Under the pieces are notes generated by a model. It did no database searches. It had not been told where the DNA came from and saw only the letters and a program-made list of their open reading frames with translations. From NCBI RefSeq assembly GCF_001279775.1, contig NZ_LGDG01000215.1, forward strand, positions 30,510 through 94,509: a DNA stretch of 64,000 nucleotides, given 5' to 3'. The position numbers and the translations under genes are program-made. Positions 44,384-53,310 of the stretch are shown here, piece after piece (the stretch's first letter is position 1; every line of letters starts with the position of its first letter). Origin of the DNA: Streptomyces sp. MMG1533. Lineage in GTDB: Bacteria; Actinomycetota; Actinomycetes; Streptomycetales; Streptomycetaceae.

Positions 44384-44404
44384 GGTGCGGTCCGGCGCCG
44401 TCGG

Positions 44405-45046
44405 CTACGCGTCCTCCACGACGACGATGTCGAGAGTCCTGGGCCCGTGCACGCCCTCGACACGGTCCAGTTCGATGTCGCTGGTGGCCGAGGGGCCGGA
44501 GATCAGCGTCAGCGGGCGGTAGTGGTCGAGCAGCCGCAGTGCCTCGGGCACGTCGGGAGCGATCTGGTCCGCCCGGACCACACAGATGTGCTGGTCCGGA
44601 AGCAGGGTCAGGACCCGCCGCCCCTGGCCCGGACCGTGGTCGAGGGTCACGGTGCCGGTGACGGCGATGGCGGTGGCGACGGTGGTGACCACCGCGTCCG
44701 CCGCGTCGAGTTGACCGACGGTCAGCGGCGGGACGTCCGTCAGCAGGGACCAGGGTCCCTCCGGGACCAGGTCCGCGAGAAACCCGGGCGGCACCACCAG
44801 GGACCGTGCACCGGTGCGGGCCAGCGCACGGGCTACGGCCGCCGCGACATCGGCCGGCGAAACACGGACCACCGTGGCGCGGTACTCGGCGGCACGCTCG
44901 GCGAACAGCCCGACGACGTCCGGTCCGGCGTGGTCGGCACCACGACCCTGCGAAGGAGGTACGTCGCCGGGGCGCTCGGAATCCGGCACGGCGGACAGCG
45001 CTCCTTTGACTGCGCTCAGGACGGTCTCGCGGCCGTTCATCGTCAT
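44405..45046 (-). CDS. lutC: L-lactate utilisation protein LutC
   Basis: A 213-residue LUD-domain protein. Key segments are RSLVVPPGFLADLVPEGPWS, ADAVVTTVATAIAVTGTVTL, ICVVRADQIAPDVPEAL and PSATSDIELDRVEGVHGPRT, whose SDIE...GVHGP motif is diagnostic of LutC/YkgG. With LutA and LutB it forms the iron-sulfur L-lactate dehydrogenase complex that makes pyruvate. The ATG at 45046 overlaps the lutB stop as ATGA. It is the last gene of the nine-gene operon and is followed by a strong hairpin. Its place downstream of fucose oxidation genes suggests it consumes lactate produced by that pathway. Confidence 0.9.
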   Translation of the reverse strand: MTMNGRETVLSAVKGALSAVPDSERPGDVPPSQGRGADHAGPDVVGLFAERAAEYRATVVRVSPADVAAAVARALARTGARSLVVPPGFLADLVPEGPWSLLTDVPPLTVGQLDAADAVVTTVATAIAVTGTVTLDHGPGQGRRVLTLLPDQHICVVRADQIAPDVPEALRLLDHYRPLTLISGPSATSDIELDRVEGVHGPRTLDIVVVEDA

Positions 45047-46536
45047 CCCTTCCTCTCCGCCGTCGTACGGCTGTCTCCGCTCGTGGGTGGTCGCGTACGG
45101 CGCCACCAGGCGCGCAGGGACTCACGGGCCGGCGCCGGGGTGTCCCGGGTGCCGGACCAGCGGACGAACGGACCGGGCATAGCACCGATCCGGCCGTCAC
45201 GGGCCAGCAGCCGGGCGCCGACGGCGGCCAGGCGCTGTACAGCGGCCAGCCGCCGCGGTGAGCTCAGGACGGCACCCGCGGCCTTCATGGCGAGTGCCTC
45301 GGATGTGGGGAGCAGCCGGCCCCGGCGTTTGGCCTCCACGGCCTCGGCGCGCAGATGGACCAGCACCTCGGGAATGTTGATCTTCACGGGGCAGGCGTCG
45401 TAACAGGCGCCGCACAGGGTCGAGGCGAAGGGCAGCGAGGCCGCGTTCTCGATGCCGACGAGCTGCGGGGTGAGGACGGCGCCGATCGGCCCGGGGTAGA
45501 CCGAACCGTAGGCATGACCACCCGTGCGCTCGTACACCGGGCAGACGTTCAGGCACGCCGAGCAGCGGATGCAGGCGAGGGCCTGGCGGCCGACCTCGTC
45601 GGCGAGGGTGGCGGTGCGGCCGTTGTCGAGCAGCACCAGGTGGAAGTTCCCGGGTCCGTCGCCCTCGGTGACACCGGTCCACAGCGAGGTGTAGGGGTTC
45701 ATCCGCTCGCCGGTCGACGAGCGGGGCAGGAGCTGGAGGAACACGTCCAGGTCGGCGAAGGACGGCAGGACCTTCTCGATGCCCATGACGGTGATCAGGG
45801 TCTCCGGCAGGGTCAGGCACATCCGCCCGTTGCCCTCCGACTCCACGACCGCCACCGTTCCGGTGTCGGCGGCCGCGAAGTTGGCGCCGGAGACGGCGAC
45901 CTTGGCCCGCAGGAACTTCTCCCGCAGGTGGAGCCGGGCCGCCTCGGCGAGGTCGCGGGGCTCGTCGGTGAGGTCCTCGGGGGCGGGTCTGCCCCACTCC
46001 CCCATCTCCCGGCGGAAGATCTCCCGGATCTCGGAGCGGCCCCGGTGGATGGCGGGCACGAGGATGTGCGACGGGCGGTCGCCGCCCAGCTGCACGATGA
46101 GTTCCGCGAGATCGGTCTCGTAGGCACGGATGCCCGCGTCCGCGAGCGCCTCGTTGAGGCCGATCTCCTGGGTCGTCATCGACTTGACCTTGACGACCTC
46201 GTCCTCGCCGGTGGCCTTCACCAGGGCGGTCACGATGCGGTTGGCCTCGGCGGCGTCCGCCGCCCAGTGAACCACTCCCCCCGCGGCGGTCACCGCCTTC
46301 TCGAGGCGCAGGAGATGGTGGTCGAGGTGGCGCAGGGTGTGGCGTTTGACCGCGGCGGCCGTCTCCCGCAGTTCCTCCCAGTCCTCCAGTTCGGCGGCGA
46401 CGGCCAGCCGCTTGTCGCGGATGGTGCCGGTCGCCCGGCGCAGGTTCGCCCGCAGCCGGGTGTCGGCGAGCGCGGTGCGCGCCGCCTCGGGGAAGGCCGG
46501 GGTGCCCAGCCATACGACGTTGTCGGCACCGCTCAC
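45043..46536 (-). CDS. lutB: L-lactate utilisation iron-sulfur protein LutB
   Basis: A 497-residue protein. The N-terminal LUD domain has VKSMTTQEIGLNEALADAGI and FAAADTGTVAVVESEGNGRM. The C-terminal half carries two cubane cluster motifs, CIRCSACLNVCPVYE and CGACYDACPVKINIPE. The GTG start (46536) overlaps the lutA stop as GTGA. Family knowledge (Bacillus LutABC) assigns it to electron transfer in lactate oxidation, at or near the membrane. All the cysteine ligands are intact. The C-terminal tail of about 40 residues is Arg/Pro-rich and variable. Confidence 0.92.
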   Translation of the reverse strand: MSGADNVVWLGTPAFPEAARTALADTRLRANLRRATGTIRDKRLAVAAELEDWEELRETAAAVKRHTLRHLDHHLLRLEKAVTAAGGVVHWAADAAEANRIVTALVKATGEDEVVKVKSMTTQEIGLNEALADAGIRAYETDLAELIVQLGGDRPSHILVPAIHRGRSEIREIFRREMGEWGRPAPEDLTDEPRDLAEAARLHLREKFLRAKVAVSGANFAAADTGTVAVVESEGNGRMCLTLPETLITVMGIEKVLPSFADLDVFLQLLPRSSTGERMNPYTSLWTGVTEGDGPGNFHLVLLDNGRTATLADEVGRQALACIRCSACLNVCPVYERTGGHAYGSVYPGPIGAVLTPQLVGIENAASLPFASTLCGACYDACPVKINIPEVLVHLRAEAVEAKRRGRLLPTSEALAMKAAGAVLSSPRRLAAVQRLAAVGARLLARDGRIGAMPGPFVRWSGTRDTPAPARESLRAWWRRTRPPTSGDSRTTAERKG

Positions 46537-47273
46537 CGTACGTCCCCTTCCATGGAGGCCAGGATCTCGGCCAGGTGCATCGTGCCGACGCCGGTACGGA
46601 GCCGGGACAGGCCGCCGCCGATGTGGGTGAGGCAGGAGTTGTCGCCCGCGCACAGGATCTCGGCGCCGGTGTCCTGCACATGACGCATCTTGTCGGCCAG
46701 CATCGCGTTGGAGACGTCCGCGTTCTTCAGGGCGAAGGTGCCGCCGAAGCCGCAGCAGGACTCCGCGTCGGGCAGTTCGACGAGGTCGATGCCCTTCACG
46801 GCGCGCAGCAGCCTGAGCGGCCGGTCGCCGACGCGGAGCATGCGCAGCGAGTGACAGGTCGGGTGGTAGGTGACGCGGTGCGGGAAGTACGCGCCGACAT
46901 CGGTGACGCCGAGGACGTCGACGAGCAGTTCCGACAGCTCGTACACCGTCGGCACCACCTGCTCGACCGCCTCGGCGAGGGCGGCGTCACCGTACTGGGC
47001 GGCCACTACACGGTGGTGGTCTCGCACCATGCCCGCGCAGGACCCGGAGGGGGCGACGACGGCGTCGTAGCCCGCGAAGACCTCGGCGAAGCGGCGGACC
47101 ATGGGCAGGGTCTCGGGGCGGTAGCCGGTGTTGAAGTGCATCTGACCGCAGCAGGTCTGGCCCTGCGGGAACTCCACGCTGTGGCCGAGGCGTTCCAGCA
47201 GTGTGGTCACGGCCTGACCGGTGCGAGGGAACATCGTGTCGTTGAAGCAGGTGATGAAGAGGGCTATGCGCAT
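46533..47273 (-). CDS. lutA: L-lactate utilisation protein LutA
   Basis: A 246-residue protein made of two CCG domains: QGQTCCGQMHFNTGYRPE in the first and DAESCCGFGGTFALKNADVS in the second. Additional Cys residues lie at APSGSCAGMVRDHH and YHPTCHSLRMLRVGDRPL. This is the GlcF/LutA cysteine-rich pattern that binds an iron-sulfur cluster and passes electrons from lactate. The ATG overlaps the lactonase stop by 10 bases. It is the first of the three lut genes inside the fucose operon. Confidence 0.92.
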   Translation of the reverse strand: MRIALFITCFNDTMFPRTGQAVTTLLERLGHSVEFPQGQTCCGQMHFNTGYRPETLPMVRRFAEVFAGYDAVVAPSGSCAGMVRDHHRVVAAQYGDAALAEAVEQVVPTVYELSELLVDVLGVTDVGAYFPHRVTYHPTCHSLRMLRVGDRPLRLLRAVKGIDLVELPDAESCCGFGGTFALKNADVSNAMLADKMRHVQDTGAEILCAGDNSCLTHIGGGLSRLRTGVGTMHLAEILASMEGDVR

Positions 47274-48172
47274 GGAGTTTCCTGGGGCGAGGCCGGCCGT
47301 GCGGTGATGGGCAGGTGGTAGGTCCGCACGGCTGTGCCGGTGAAGACATCGTGGCGCTCGGCGGGGCAGAGCCCGGTCGTCAGTGCGCGTGCGACGGCGA
47401 TCACCTCGGCGTAGGTGGCGGCGAGCCGGCAGACGGGCCAGTCGGAGCCGAACATCAGCCGCCCGGGGCCGAAGGCGTCGAGCACGGTGTCGGCGTACGG
47501 CACAAGGGCCGCGGTGGTCCACGAGGCCCAGTCGGCTTCGGTGACCATGCCGGAGAGTTTGCAGACGGTGTTGGGGAGGGCGGCCAGGCGCCGGATCTGC
47601 TGCGCCCAGGGGGCGAGTTCGCCGGACGCTATGGGCGGCTTGCCGAGGTGGTCGAGGACGAAGGTGAGGCCTGGCAGGCGCTCCGCGGCCGCGACGGCCG
47701 CCGCCAGTTGGTGGGGCTTCACCACGAGGTCGTAGACGAGTCCCGCATCGGCGACCGCGGAAAGGCCACGCAGTACCTCGGGGCGTACGAGCCAGCGCGG
47801 ATCCGGCTCGCCCTGCACCTGGTGCCGGATGCCCACCAGGTGCTCCCCTCCGGGGCCCGCGCGCAACTCCGCGAGGGTGTAGGCGACATCGGGGGCGGTC
47901 AGGTCGGTCCAGCCGACGACCCCGGCGACCAGGTCGCTGCGCGCCGCCAGGGCCAGGAACTCCGGGGTCTCCTCCGGCACGGTGATCGTCTGCACCAGCA
48001 CGGTGGCGGTGACACCGGCCGCTCGGGCCTCCGGTGCCAGGTCGGCGAGGGTGAAGTCGCGTCGCAGCGGGGCGAGTTCGTCTCCGCTGATCCAGTCCTG
48101 GTCGCGGACGGACAGGTCCCACACATGGTGGTGGGCGTCCACGATGCCTGGCGCGGTCTCCGCTCCGGTCAC
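47264..48172 (-). CDS. L-fucono-1,5-lactonase (amidohydrolase)
   Basis: A 302-residue amidohydrolase-superfamily enzyme. IVDAHHHVWD carries the N-terminal HxH motif, FVLDHLGKPPIASGE supplies a mid-barrel His, and RLMFGSDWPVCRL the C-terminal metal or catalytic Asp. This layout is that of fuconolactonase and related sugar lactonases (COG3618). The expected reaction is hydrolysis of L-fucono-1,5-lactone to L-fuconate. The GTG start overlaps the mutarotase stop as GTGA, which excludes the longer upstream reading. Its neighbours, the dehydrogenase and the dehydratase, make the fucose assignment strong. Pure sequence could also fit rhamnonolactone. Confidence 0.85.
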   Translation of the reverse strand: MTGAETAPGIVDAHHHVWDLSVRDQDWISGDELAPLRRDFTLADLAPEARAAGVTATVLVQTITVPEETPEFLALAARSDLVAGVVGWTDLTAPDVAYTLAELRAGPGGEHLVGIRHQVQGEPDPRWLVRPEVLRGLSAVADAGLVYDLVVKPHQLAAAVAAAERLPGLTFVLDHLGKPPIASGELAPWAQQIRRLAALPNTVCKLSGMVTEADWASWTTAALVPYADTVLDAFGPGRLMFGSDWPVCRLAATYAEVIAVARALTTGLCPAERHDVFTGTAVRTYHLPITARPASPQETPCA

Positions 48173-48480
48173 AGTTCCCACACCACCGGCAGCGAGGCGT
48201 CCGAGCCCTGCGCGGAGTAGTCGTGGACGACATCGAGCAGGTCGGCCATCCGGGCCTGCCAGGCGATGTTGACGGGCAGCTTGTCGAGTTCGGCGATCAT
48301 CGCCCGGTAGTCCTCGACCTCCAGCACATGGAACAGGTCCGTGCCGCTGCGCCAGATCGTCCACTCCCGGACCCCCGCGTCGCGGATGGCGGCGGTCAGT
48401 TGCTCGGGCACCTCCCGGTGCGCGGCCTCGTACTCCTCGATGCGGTCGGCGCGGACCTTGGTGTGCAGGGCGACCCTCAT
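48169..48480 (-). CDS. L-rhamnose/L-fucose mutarotase-like protein
   Basis: A 103-residue RhaM-type mutarotase (COG3254). Typical segments are YEAAHREVPEQLTAAIRDAG, REWTIWRSGTDLFHVLEVED and MADLLDVVHDYSAQGSD. It interconverts alpha and beta sugar anomers so that the dehydrogenase receives the right form. The ATG overlaps the aldo/keto reductase stop as ATGA. In fucose clusters of other bacteria this protein is often named as the fucose mutarotase. Confidence 0.88.
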   Translation of the reverse strand: MRVALHTKVRADRIEEYEAAHREVPEQLTAAIRDAGVREWTIWRSGTDLFHVLEVEDYRAMIAELDKLPVNIAWQARMADLLDVVHDYSAQGSDASLPVVWEL

Positions 48481-49505
48481 GACCGCTCCTTCGACGGCAT
48501 GGCTTCCCCGATCGGGGTGGCCGCGGGGACAGGGATCTCCGGGTCGAGCAGGCCCTCGGCGCGCAGTTCGTCCCACAGGGCGTCCGGAATCGGGCGGGCC
48601 AGCTGTTCCACCGTGTCGCGCACCTCGTGCGGGGAACGCGCGCCGGTCAGGACGCTCGCGACCGCCGGATGACCGAACGGAAAGCGCAGCGCGGCGGCAC
48701 GCAGCGGCACGCCGTGGCGTTCGCAGACCGCGAGGAGCCGCAGCGCCCGGTCGAGGACCGGCTGCGGAGCGGGTGCGTAGTCGTATGTGGCGCCGGGCCT
48801 CGGGGCCGTCAGCAGCCCGGAGTTGAACACCCCTCCGATGACCACGCTCCGGCCGCGGGCGGCTGCCTCCGGGAGCAGTTCGGTGAGCGAGTCCTGTTCC
48901 AGGAGGGTGTAGCGGCCGGCCAGCAGCACCACGTCGATGTCGGTCTCACGGACGAACCGGGCGGGCAGCGCGGACTGGTTCATCCCGATGCCGATCGCTC
49001 CGATCACGCCTTCGGTGCGCAGCCGCTCCAGCACCGGGTACGCCTCACGCAACGCCTGCTCGGCGTGGTCGTCCGGGTCGTGCAGCAGGGCCACGTCGAC
49101 GTGGTCGAGGCCGAGGCGTTCCAGGCTGGCCTCCAGCGAGCGCAGCACTCCGTCGGCGCTGAAGTCCCAGACCCTGTGGTGGGTGGCCGGGACGGCGAAG
49201 CCGTGGGCGAGGTCGTCACCGGCGCCGCCCTCCCGGTGCGGCACGAGAAGCCGGCCCACCTTGGTGGAGAGGGTGTAGGTGTCACGGGGGCGGTCGCGCA
49301 GCGCGGCGCCGAGCCGTCGTTCCGACAGGCCGAGACCGTAGTGGGGCGCGGTGTCGAAGGTGCGGATGCCGGCGTCCCAGGCCGCGTCCACCGTGGCGTG
49401 AGCGGCCTCGTCGGTGACCGGGTGGAAGAGGTTGCCGAGGGCGGCACAGCCCAGTGCCAGTTCCGTGACCGGTACGGCGCTGCCGCCCAGCGTGGTGGTT
49501 CTCAC
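48477..49505 (-). CDS. aldo/keto reductase, probable L-fucose dehydrogenase
   Basis: A 342-residue aldo/keto reductase. The active-site Asp/Tyr is in FDTAPHYGLGLSERRLG, the Lys in STKVGRLLVPHREG, and the cofactor-binding end in ALRFPFGHPAVASVLTGARS. It resembles the D-threo-aldose 1-dehydrogenase/pyridoxal 4-dehydrogenase group, whose members oxidise L-fucose at C1 to the lactone. The GTG at 49505 overlaps the SDR stop as GTGA. A second aldo/keto reductase at 58,618 could share the task. Confidence 0.85.
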   Translation of the reverse strand: MRTTTLGGSAVPVTELALGCAALGNLFHPVTDEAAHATVDAAWDAGIRTFDTAPHYGLGLSERRLGAALRDRPRDTYTLSTKVGRLLVPHREGGAGDDLAHGFAVPATHHRVWDFSADGVLRSLEASLERLGLDHVDVALLHDPDDHAEQALREAYPVLERLRTEGVIGAIGIGMNQSALPARFVRETDIDVVLLAGRYTLLEQDSLTELLPEAAARGRSVVIGGVFNSGLLTAPRPGATYDYAPAPQPVLDRALRLLAVCERHGVPLRAAALRFPFGHPAVASVLTGARSPHEVRDTVEQLARPIPDALWDELRAEGLLDPEIPVPAATPIGEAMPSKERS

Positions 49506-50260
49506 GACCGGTCCACCGGGCGCAGCCGCAGTCCCTGCATGCCGCCGTCCACCGCGAGCGCGGTGCCGGTGACGGCCGCCGCGGCCGGACCGGCCAGATA
49601 GAGGATCGCGGCCGCCACCTCGTCGGCGGTCACCAGGCGGCCCATCGGCTGGCGGGCGTTGAGGGCGGCGCGCTCGGCCGCCGGGTCGTCGGCGGCGTCC
49701 AGCAGCCGGGAAACCCACGGGGTGTCGGCGGTACCGGGGTTGACGCAGTTGACGCGGATGCCCTCACGGACGTGGTCGGCGGCCATCGCCAGCGTGAGCG
49801 AGAGCACGGCGCCCTTGCTGGCGGAGTAGAGGGCGCGCTGCGGCAGTCCCGCGGTGGCCGCGATGGAGCAGGTGTTGACGACGGACGCGTGCGCGGAGCG
49901 GCGCAGGTGGGGCAGGGCGGCGCGGGTGGTGCGGACGATGCCGAGGACATTGACGTCCAGGACGCGATGCCACTGCTCGTCGGTGTTGTCCTCGACGGTG
50001 CCCGCAGCCCCGATGCCCGCGTTGTTCACGAGGATGTCGATGCCGCCGAGCCGCGTCGCCGCCGCATCCACGGCGGCACGCACGGAGACATCGTCGCTGA
50101 CGTCGGCCTTGAAACCGAGCAGCGGTTCGCTGACGCCGCCCGGATCGAGGTCGAGCACGGCCACTGCCGCACCCTGGGCCGCCAGTGCGCGGGCCGTGGC
50201 CAGCCCGATGCCGGACGCACCCCCGGTGACGGCGGCCCTGAGCCCTGACAGACCGGTCAT
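49502..50260 (-). CDS. SDR, probable 2-keto-3-deoxy-L-fuconate dehydrogenase
   Basis: A 252-residue classical SDR: cofactor loop [35 protein letters not shown], catalytic [20 protein letters not shown], and a [12 protein letters not shown] tail. In the non-phosphorylated fucose pathway an SDR oxidises the C4 hydroxyl of 2-keto-3-deoxy-L-fuconate to the 2,4-diketo acid. Its place between the dehydratase and the fucose dehydrogenase fits that step. The ATG overlaps the dehydratase stop (ATGA). Confidence 0.85.
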   Translation of the reverse strand: MTGLSGLRAAVTGGASGIGLATARALAAQGAAVAVLDLDPGGVSEPLLGFKADVSDDVSVRAAVDAAATRLGGIDILVNNAGIGAAGTVEDNTDEQWHRVLDVNVLGIVRTTRAALPHLRRSAHASVVNTCSIAATAGLPQRALYSASKGAVLSLTLAMAADHVREGIRVNCVNPGTADTPWVSRLLDAADDPAAERAALNARQPMGRLVTADEVAAAILYLAGPAAAAVTGTALAVDGGMQGLRLRPVDRS

Positions 50261-51612
50261 GCCACCTCCTCCTGAGCGGCGCGGTCGGCTGCCCAGAACA
50301 TGCCGTCCGGGTAGCGGTATCCGGCGATGGACTCCTCCCGCATGGTGGCGGAGAAACCTGGCGCGAGCGGGGCGGTGTAGTGCCCGTCGCGGATCACCAC
50401 GGGGGCGGTGAAGTGCTGGTGGAGGTGGTCGACGTACTCGATCACGCGGTTCTCGGTCGTGCCGGACAGCGCCAGGTAGTCGAACATCGACAGGTGCTGC
50501 ACCAGCTCGCACAGGCCCACGCCGCCGGCGTGCGGGCACACCGGCACCCCGAACTTCGCGGCGAGCAGCAGGATGGCGAGGTTCTCGTTGACTCCGCCGA
50601 CGCGGGCCGCGTCGATCTGGAGGACGTCGATGGCGCCGGCCTGGAGGAGCTGCTTGAAGACGATGCGGTTCTGCACGTGTTCGCCGGTGGCGACCTTCAC
50701 GGGGGCGACGCCCCGGCGGACGGCGGCGTGGCCGAGGATGTCGTCGGGGCTGGTGGGCTCCTCGATCCAGTACGGGTCGAACTCGGCGAGCGCCTTGGTC
50801 CACTCGACCGCCTCGTCCACGTTCCACCGCTGGTTGGCGTCGATGGCGATGCGGATCTCCTCGCCGACGGCGGCGCGGGCGGTGCGCATGCGGCGGATGT
50901 CGTCGGCGAGGTCGGCGCCGACCTTGAGCTTGATCTGGGTGAAGCCGTCGGCGACGGCCTGCTTGGCCAGCCGGGTGAGCTTGTCGTCGGAGTAGCCGAG
51001 CCAGCCGGGCGAGGTGGTGTAGCCGGGGTAGCCGCGCTGCAGCAGGACGGCTTCGCGCTCCGCGAGCCCGGTGCGGCCCTCGCGCAGCAGTTGGAGGGCG
51101 TCCCCGGGGGTGAGGGCGTCGGCGATGTAGCGGAAGTCGACCTGGGAGACCAGCCACTCGGGGTCGGCGTGGGCGAGCAGCCGCCACAGGGGCTGTCCGG
51201 CGCGCTTGGCGGCCAGGTCCCACACGGCGTTGACGACGGCGCCGATGGCCATGTGCATCACGCCCTTCTCGGGGCCGAGCCAGCGCAGCTGGCTGTCCCC
51301 GATCAGGTCGCGGTTGACCGAGCCGGGGTCGGCGCACAGCTCTTCCACCGAGCGGCCCACGAGGTGGGGCCGCAGGGCGCCGATGGCGGCGACCTGGACA
51401 TCGTTGCCGCGTCCGATGGTGAAGGTGAAGCCGTGGCCCTCGTGCCCGTCGCCGGCGTCTGTGCGCAGCACGACATAGGCGGCGGAGTAGTCGGGGTCCG
51501 GGTTCATCGCGTCGGAGCCGTCCAGTTCCCGCGAGGTGGGGAAGCGGACGTCGTAGGTGTCGACGGCGGTGATCCGGGCGGAGGTTGTAGTCAAGGTGGT
51601 GCTGCCTTTCAC
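50257..51612 (-). CDS. L-fuconate dehydratase (enolase superfamily)
   Basis: A 451-residue enolase-superfamily enzyme. The characteristic residues are visible: the KxK pair in [15 protein letters not shown], metal ligands in [27 protein letters not shown] and [12 protein letters not shown], and the His base in [16 protein letters not shown]. The N-terminal capping domain begins [20 protein letters not shown], a segment typical of fuconate dehydratases. It converts L-fuconate to 2-keto-3-deoxy-L-fuconate. The start is a GTG at 51612 overlapping the previous stop; a TTG 18 bp inside is an alternative. This is the most specific enzyme of the pathway and anchors the fucose assignment. Confidence 0.92.
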   Translation of the reverse strand: MKGSTTLTTTSARITAVDTYDVRFPTSRELDGSDAMNPDPDYSAAYVVLRTDAGDGHEGHGFTFTIGRGNDVQVAAIGALRPHLVGRSVEELCADPGSVNRDLIGDSQLRWLGPEKGVMHMAIGAVVNAVWDLAAKRAGQPLWRLLAHADPEWLVSQVDFRYIADALTPGDALQLLREGRTGLAEREAVLLQRGYPGYTTSPGWLGYSDDKLTRLAKQAVADGFTQIKLKVGADLADDIRRMRTARAAVGEEIRIAIDANQRWNVDEAVEWTKALAEFDPYWIEEPTSPDDILGHAAVRRGVAPVKVATGEHVQNRIVFKQLLQAGAIDVLQIDAARVGGVNENLAILLLAAKFGVPVCPHAGGVGLCELVQHLSMFDYLALSGTTENRVIEYVDHLHQHFTAPVVIRDGHYTAPLAPGFSATMREESIAGYRYPDGMFWAADRAAQEEVA

Positions 51613-52460
51613 GCTTGGGCGAAGGTCTGGCGCTGGCTGCCGAGGCCGTCGACAGAAAGCTCGACGGTGTCGCCGCGGCGCAGGAAGGGAGTGCCGGGAA
51701 GACCCAGAGCCACGCCCGCGGGCGTACCGGTGTTGATCACGTCCCCCGGTTCCAGGACCATGTACTGGCTCAAGTACGACACGATGTGGTCGACCGGGAA
51801 GATCATGTCGCTGCTGTGGCCGTCCTGCCGCTTCACGCCGTTGACGCTCAGGTGCAGGCCGAGGTTCTGCGGGTCACCGGCCTCGTCGGCGGTGACCAGC
51901 CACGGGCCGAGCGGGTTGAAGGTCTCGCAGGACTTGCCCAGGTCCCACTGCGACGAGTACTCCAGCTGGAACTCACGCTCCGAGACGTCATGGCTGATCG
52001 CATAGCCCGCGATCACGTCCCGCGCGGCCTCGGGGCCGTCGAGGTAGCGGGCCCGCCGTCCGATGACGACCGCCAGCTCGACCTCCCAGTCGGTCTTCAC
52101 AGAGCCACGGGGAATCAGCACCTCGTCGTACGGGCCCACGACCGTGCCCGGGTCCTTCATGAACACCACTGGGCGCGCGGGAATCGTCGCGCCCGTCTCG
52201 GCAGCGTGATCGCGGTAGTTGAGACCGACACAGATGACCTTGCCGGGGCGGGCGACGGGTGGCCCGATCCGCAGACCGTCCTGGTCGAGCTCGGCCGGCC
52301 CTCCCGCCGTGACAGCCGCGCGGGCCCGCTCCACTCCCCCGGAGGCGAGGAAGGCCCCGTCGATGTCCGGGGTCACGGAGGACAGGTCCAGCAGCCGGCC
52401 GTCGTCGGTGAGGACAGCGGGCCGCTCCTGACCGGGGGCGCCGACTCGTAGCAGTTTCAC
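51609..52460 (-). CDS. 2,4-diketo-3-deoxy-L-fuconate hydrolase (FAH family)
   Basis: A 283-residue fumarylacetoacetate-hydrolase-fold enzyme. [15 protein letters not shown] begins the catalytic domain, [16 protein letters not shown] supplies the metal-binding Glu pair, and [18 protein letters not shown] the C-terminal loop. In Xanthomonas-type fucose oxidation this family cleaves 2,4-diketo-3-deoxy-L-fuconate to pyruvate and L-lactate. It is the first gene of the operon. The GTG at 52460 has AAGGGAG 6 bases upstream. Control sites I-K lie in the 850-bp divergent region before it. Confidence 0.9.
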   Translation of the reverse strand: MKLLRVGAPGQERPAVLTDDGRLLDLSSVTPDIDGAFLASGGVERARAAVTAGGPAELDQDGLRIGPPVARPGKVICVGLNYRDHAAETGATIPARPVVFMKDPGTVVGPYDEVLIPRGSVKTDWEVELAVVIGRRARYLDGPEAARDVIAGYAISHDVSEREFQLEYSSQWDLGKSCETFNPLGPWLVTADEAGDPQNLGLHLSVNGVKRQDGHSSDMIFPVDHIVSYLSQYMVLEPGDVINTGTPAGVALGLPGTPFLRRGDTVELSVDGLGSQRQTFAQA

Positions 52461-52573
52461 TGGGGGCTCCCTTGCCATGCGGGTTTCGTCTGAGGGGTGG
52501 TCGGCCGTAGGGCCGGGCCGCCTGCGGTGCGCCGGGCCGGACCTGTCAGCGGGCTTCGTTCGTCGCCTCGCAG

Positions 52574-52588
52574 ACATCGGGTGTATGG
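52574..52588. promoter_or_regulatory. ACATCSGATGT-type operator, site I
   Basis: ACATCGGGTGTATGG, one core mismatch, 114 bp upstream of the first catabolic gene. Confidence 0.55.
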
Positions 52589-52631
52589 CGGCACAGTGAC
52601 CTTAGATGCGGGGATCGCGCCTGACAATGGA

Positions 52632-52647
52632 TTCCTCGGATGTATTT
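52632..52647. promoter_or_regulatory. ACATCSGATGT-type operator, site J
   Basis: TCCTCGGATGTATTTC keeps the CGGATGTATT half; the left arm has two mismatches. It is 58 bp from site I. Confidence 0.5.
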
Positions 52648-52726
52648 CGTCGGCGTGGCCTGCCAAGCGCTCACAAGGGCAGATTCCCCATGGTCACACA
52701 TGGCCACGAGGTCGACACGCGACCCG

Positions 52727-52737
52727 CCATCCGATGA
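52727..52737. promoter_or_regulatory. weak operator-like match, site K
   Basis: The core CATCCGATG is kept, flanked by C and A rather than A and T. Confidence 0.3.
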
Positions 52738-53065
52738 ATCCAAGGTGAGTTGCAGGCCCATCTCCCCTGGTGAGAGCGAGGCCGGGAGACATCCTCCGGC
52801 CACCCCGAGGGAGATAGGGCCTTTGTGGCCCACTTCCGCCTCCTCCCACCGGCCCAGGCGGCCCCCGTTGCCGAATTGTGAGCTGCTGCGGCGCATCGCC
52901 CGTCACACGCGAAGGCCGAAACTCTGCAGGTCGCGCGGGTGGCAGCAGGGATCGCCGAGGCCGGAACGGCACCTCGACGCTCTACGGCGTGATGTCCCGC
53001 AAATCTCTGGCCGCGAACTCTTGTCAACGTCGGCAACCTCGCCGTAACGTCCTCACGTCCGAGAT

Positions 53066-53076
53066 ACATCGGAGGA
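53066..53076. promoter_or_regulatory. operator-like match, site L
   Basis: ACATCGGAGGA, 245 bp upstream of the transporter operon. The left arm is exact and the right arm is degraded. Confidence 0.35.
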
Positions 53077-53310
53077 ATGCTCACAGCATTCAGTGCGCCC
53101 GTTCGGCTCGCATCCGCGCGGTCGCGTCGCCTCCGCATCCTCGGTCCCCGGCTGACCCTCACACCCACCCCTCAGGGCACGATCCGCGCATTTTTCGCGC
53201 CGGATCGGCAACTGCCCGTCCGGCGACCTCGCCCCTCCCCCGCAGGCAGGTACGCCCTTCCCACCGTTGCCCTGCGGCCCAGTGCCCCTGGCTAAGGAGA
53301 GAACACGGCC

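Larger units (their letters stand above)
44070..44404. other. fucosidase promoter region and operon terminator
   Basis: No gene. It holds sites G and H and the terminator of the nine-gene fucose operon. Confidence 0.7.
52461..53310. other. divergent control region of the fucose catabolic and transport operons
   Basis: No convincing gene lies in these 850 bp. Four operator-like matches occur (52,574; 52,632; 52,728; 53,066), with the strongest pair close to the catabolic operon. The remainder shows no recognisable feature. Confidence 0.65.

Noticed and set aside
52640..53047. 135-codon plus-strand frame in the fucose control region
   Set aside because: Composition is unbiased, there is no ribosome-binding site and no recognisable motif, and operator-like sites fall in the same interval.
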